Shown: piece after piece, positions 5,190-6,167 of the stretch
Position numbering within the stretch: position 1 is the stretch's first letter
How the letters are laid out: each line of letters opens with the position of its first letter
Assembly (NCBI GenBank): GCA_910587785.1
Contig: CAJUOA010000145.1
Location: 1 to 6,167, forward strand
DNA: 6,167 nt
Direction of reading: 5' to 3'
Origin: an uncultured Oscillospiraceae bacterium
GTDB lineage: Bacteria; Bacillota; Clostridia; Oscillospirales; Oscillospiraceae
Made by a program: the position numbers and the translations under genes
Notes under the pieces: generated by a model
Databases searched by the model: none
Seen by the model: only the letters and a program-made list of their open reading frames with translations
Told to the model about the DNA's origin: nothing

Positions 5190-6026
5190 TTAGGAATGTC
5201 TCTTCTTTTTCAGCAGCATCAGGGCCAGGAGGCTGACTGTGCAGTACCCGGCGGCGGCAATGGCGGACGCCTCCACGCCGAATTCTCCGCCTGTGAGCAG
5301 AAAATTCCTGGTGTTCAAGACATAGGTCATGACCGAATACGGGTCAGGCGCTTCGCCGATGCTGAGGATGCCGCCGATCATGAGGATGTTCCACAGCGCG
5401 TGGACCAGGCCGCTGTTCCAGACAGAGCCCCCTTCCAGCGCGATCAGGGAGAACATGATCCCCACCATCGTTCCGGCGGAGAGCACCAGGAGACAGCTTA
5501 CGGGCGAGAAATCCATGCCAATGATATGGACGGCCCCGAACAGGACAGAGGGCAGGAGAACTGCGGCAGTGGGCCCCCATTTTGCCTTAATCAAGTGGAG
5601 GATGACCCCTCTGAAGACGATCTCCTCTACAAATCCTGCGGCGATGCCGGTAAAAAACACGCCGGCACAGATGGCCGCGAACATCTCGCCCCCGGTCATC
5701 TCCGATCTCACAAATCCGCCCGGCAGGAGCAGGTAAATGCCCGTGACGGCCGCGGGCAAAAGGACCGCCGTCACGATCCATTTCCCGTCGATGCGCAGCC
5801 GCGTGAGCCCCACGCTCTCCACACTCTGATGCAGGACCTTTTCCACGAAGAGGCGCGTCAGGAAGAGCGCGATGGTCAAATAGAGCGCCCCCGCCGCCAT
5901 ATTGCAGATGCCCGCAGGGATGTTCAGCCCATCCAGCCCCATCCCGGCGGCGGAAGCGAGGACTTGCGAGACGATCAAGAGGAACACGGCTCCCGCCGAG
6001 CCCCCCAGCACCTTTTTTACACCCAT
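5190..6026 (-). CDS. CPBP family intramembrane glutamic endopeptidase (Abi-type)
   Basis: CPBP (CAAX protease and bacteriocin-processing) proteins are membrane-embedded glutamic proteases related to Rce1. In bacteria they are linked to prenyl-protein-like cleavage, bacteriocin self-immunity or regulated proteolysis. The three signature motifs are intact: EEIVFR (E134, E135, R139), FGAVH (F163, H167) and HALWN (H209, N213). Several hydrophobic helices flank them (for example residues 10-28, 42-60, 84-101, 115-133, 153-170, 178-197, 255-272), and the protein ends in a basic KKKRHS tail. ATG 6026 is chosen because AAAGGAGG stands eight bases before it. A longer in-frame extension to the window edge lacks such a site and would cross the promoter. 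No bacteriocin precursor, ABC exporter or histidine kinase lies in view, so the substrate is unknown. Confidence 0.93.
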   Translation of the reverse strand: MGVKKVLGGSAGAVFLLIVSQVLASAAGMGLDGLNIPAGICNMAAGALYLTIALFLTRLFVEKVLHQSVESVGLTRLRIDGKWIVTAVLLPAAVTGIYLLLPGGFVRSEMTGGEMFAAICAGVFFTGIAAGFVEEIVFRGVILHLIKAKWGPTAAVLLPSVLFGAVHIIGMDFSPVSCLLVLSAGTMVGIMFSLIALEGGSVWNSGLVHALWNILMIGGILSIGEAPDPYSVMTYVLNTRNFLLTGGEFGVEASAIAAAGYCTVSLLALMLLKKKRHS

Positions 6027-6057
6027 CGATCCAGCCTCCTTTCTAAAGCTACCCCCT

Positions 6058-6086
6058 ATCCTACCATCGGCCCCGGAGCCCGTCAA
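6058..6086 (-). promoter_or_regulatory. Probable promoter of the CPBP protease gene
   Basis: On the minus strand, TTGACG (plus 6081-6086) and TAGGAT (plus 6058-6063) are 17 bases apart. The -35 matches five of six consensus positions and the -10 four of six. The expected start near 6051 leaves a leader of about 25 nt that carries the AAAGGAGG ribosome binding site. This placement also argues against the longer upstream reading frame being translated. Confidence 0.6.
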
Positions 6087-6167
6087 CGCACTTTCCGAAA
6101 TCTTCAGACATTCTTGCCAGAAGTCAAGAATAAATTGCAGTAAATTGGAATAATCAGCACAGCGCAC

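Noticed and set aside
6122..6127. TTGACT (minus strand) as an alternative -35 for the CPBP gene
   Set aside because: The bases 17 away read AAGATT, a poor -10, and the pair at 6058-6086 is better placed.
5142..6143. 333-residue open frame on the plus strand opposite the CPBP gene
   Set aside because: It is hydrophilic, full of Arg/Asp/His/Gln and without recognisable motifs. The minus strand has all three CPBP motifs and a good ribosome binding site.

Overview
The window looks like chromosome of a gut Firmicute of the Oscillospiraceae type (Flavonifractor, Lawsonibacter or Pseudoflavonifractor-like). The basis is the strongly GC-ending codon use of the right-hand genes, sigma-A-type promoters, AGGAGG-like ribosome binding sites, and the gene families present. 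The genus is inference. No gene here identifies a species.

The window falls into two unlike parts. The left third (about 1-1960) is visibly richer in A+T and is a patch of decaying mobile and accessory DNA. It starts inside an IS630-family element on the minus strand whose transposase has a lesion near residue 45 and a frameshift near 440, although all three DDE residues can be read. The right end of this element lies at a TA dinucleotide (819-822) inside a flavodoxin gene, of which only the C-terminal half survives (821-1080). Twenty-seven bases on is a six-helix, histidine-rich DUF4405 membrane protein whose reading frame is broken by three one-base losses. Its C-terminus runs into a short remnant of a Tn916-type tyrosine recombinase that still carries the HxxRH box. 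A strong rho-independent terminator (1910-1956) closes the region.

The right two thirds (about 2000-6167) is GC-rich and intact. A DegV/FakB-like fatty-acid-binding protein reads leftward and an M28 metallopeptidase with a PA-type insert reads rightward. They diverge from a shared 293-bp intergenic region in which each has a near-consensus promoter with 17-bp spacing, and which also holds a 27-nt near-palindrome. The peptidase converges, across a hairpin terminator, on a small serine resolvase. Behind the resolvase on the same strand lies a CPBP-family (Abi) intramembrane glutamic protease with its own probable promoter.

The left patch reads as a former flavodoxin/membrane redox pair destroyed by an IS insertion, single-base losses and an adjacent integrase fragment. 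The right part is ordinary housekeeping or accessory metabolism: lipid handling, peptide turnover, a site-specific recombinase and a membrane protease, with no clear sign that they form one pathway. I see no CRISPR array, tRNA, rRNA or convincing undescribed system. The most interesting points are the IS junction, the integrase chimera, the coordinated decay, and a DegV variant that lacks the usual C-terminal histidine.
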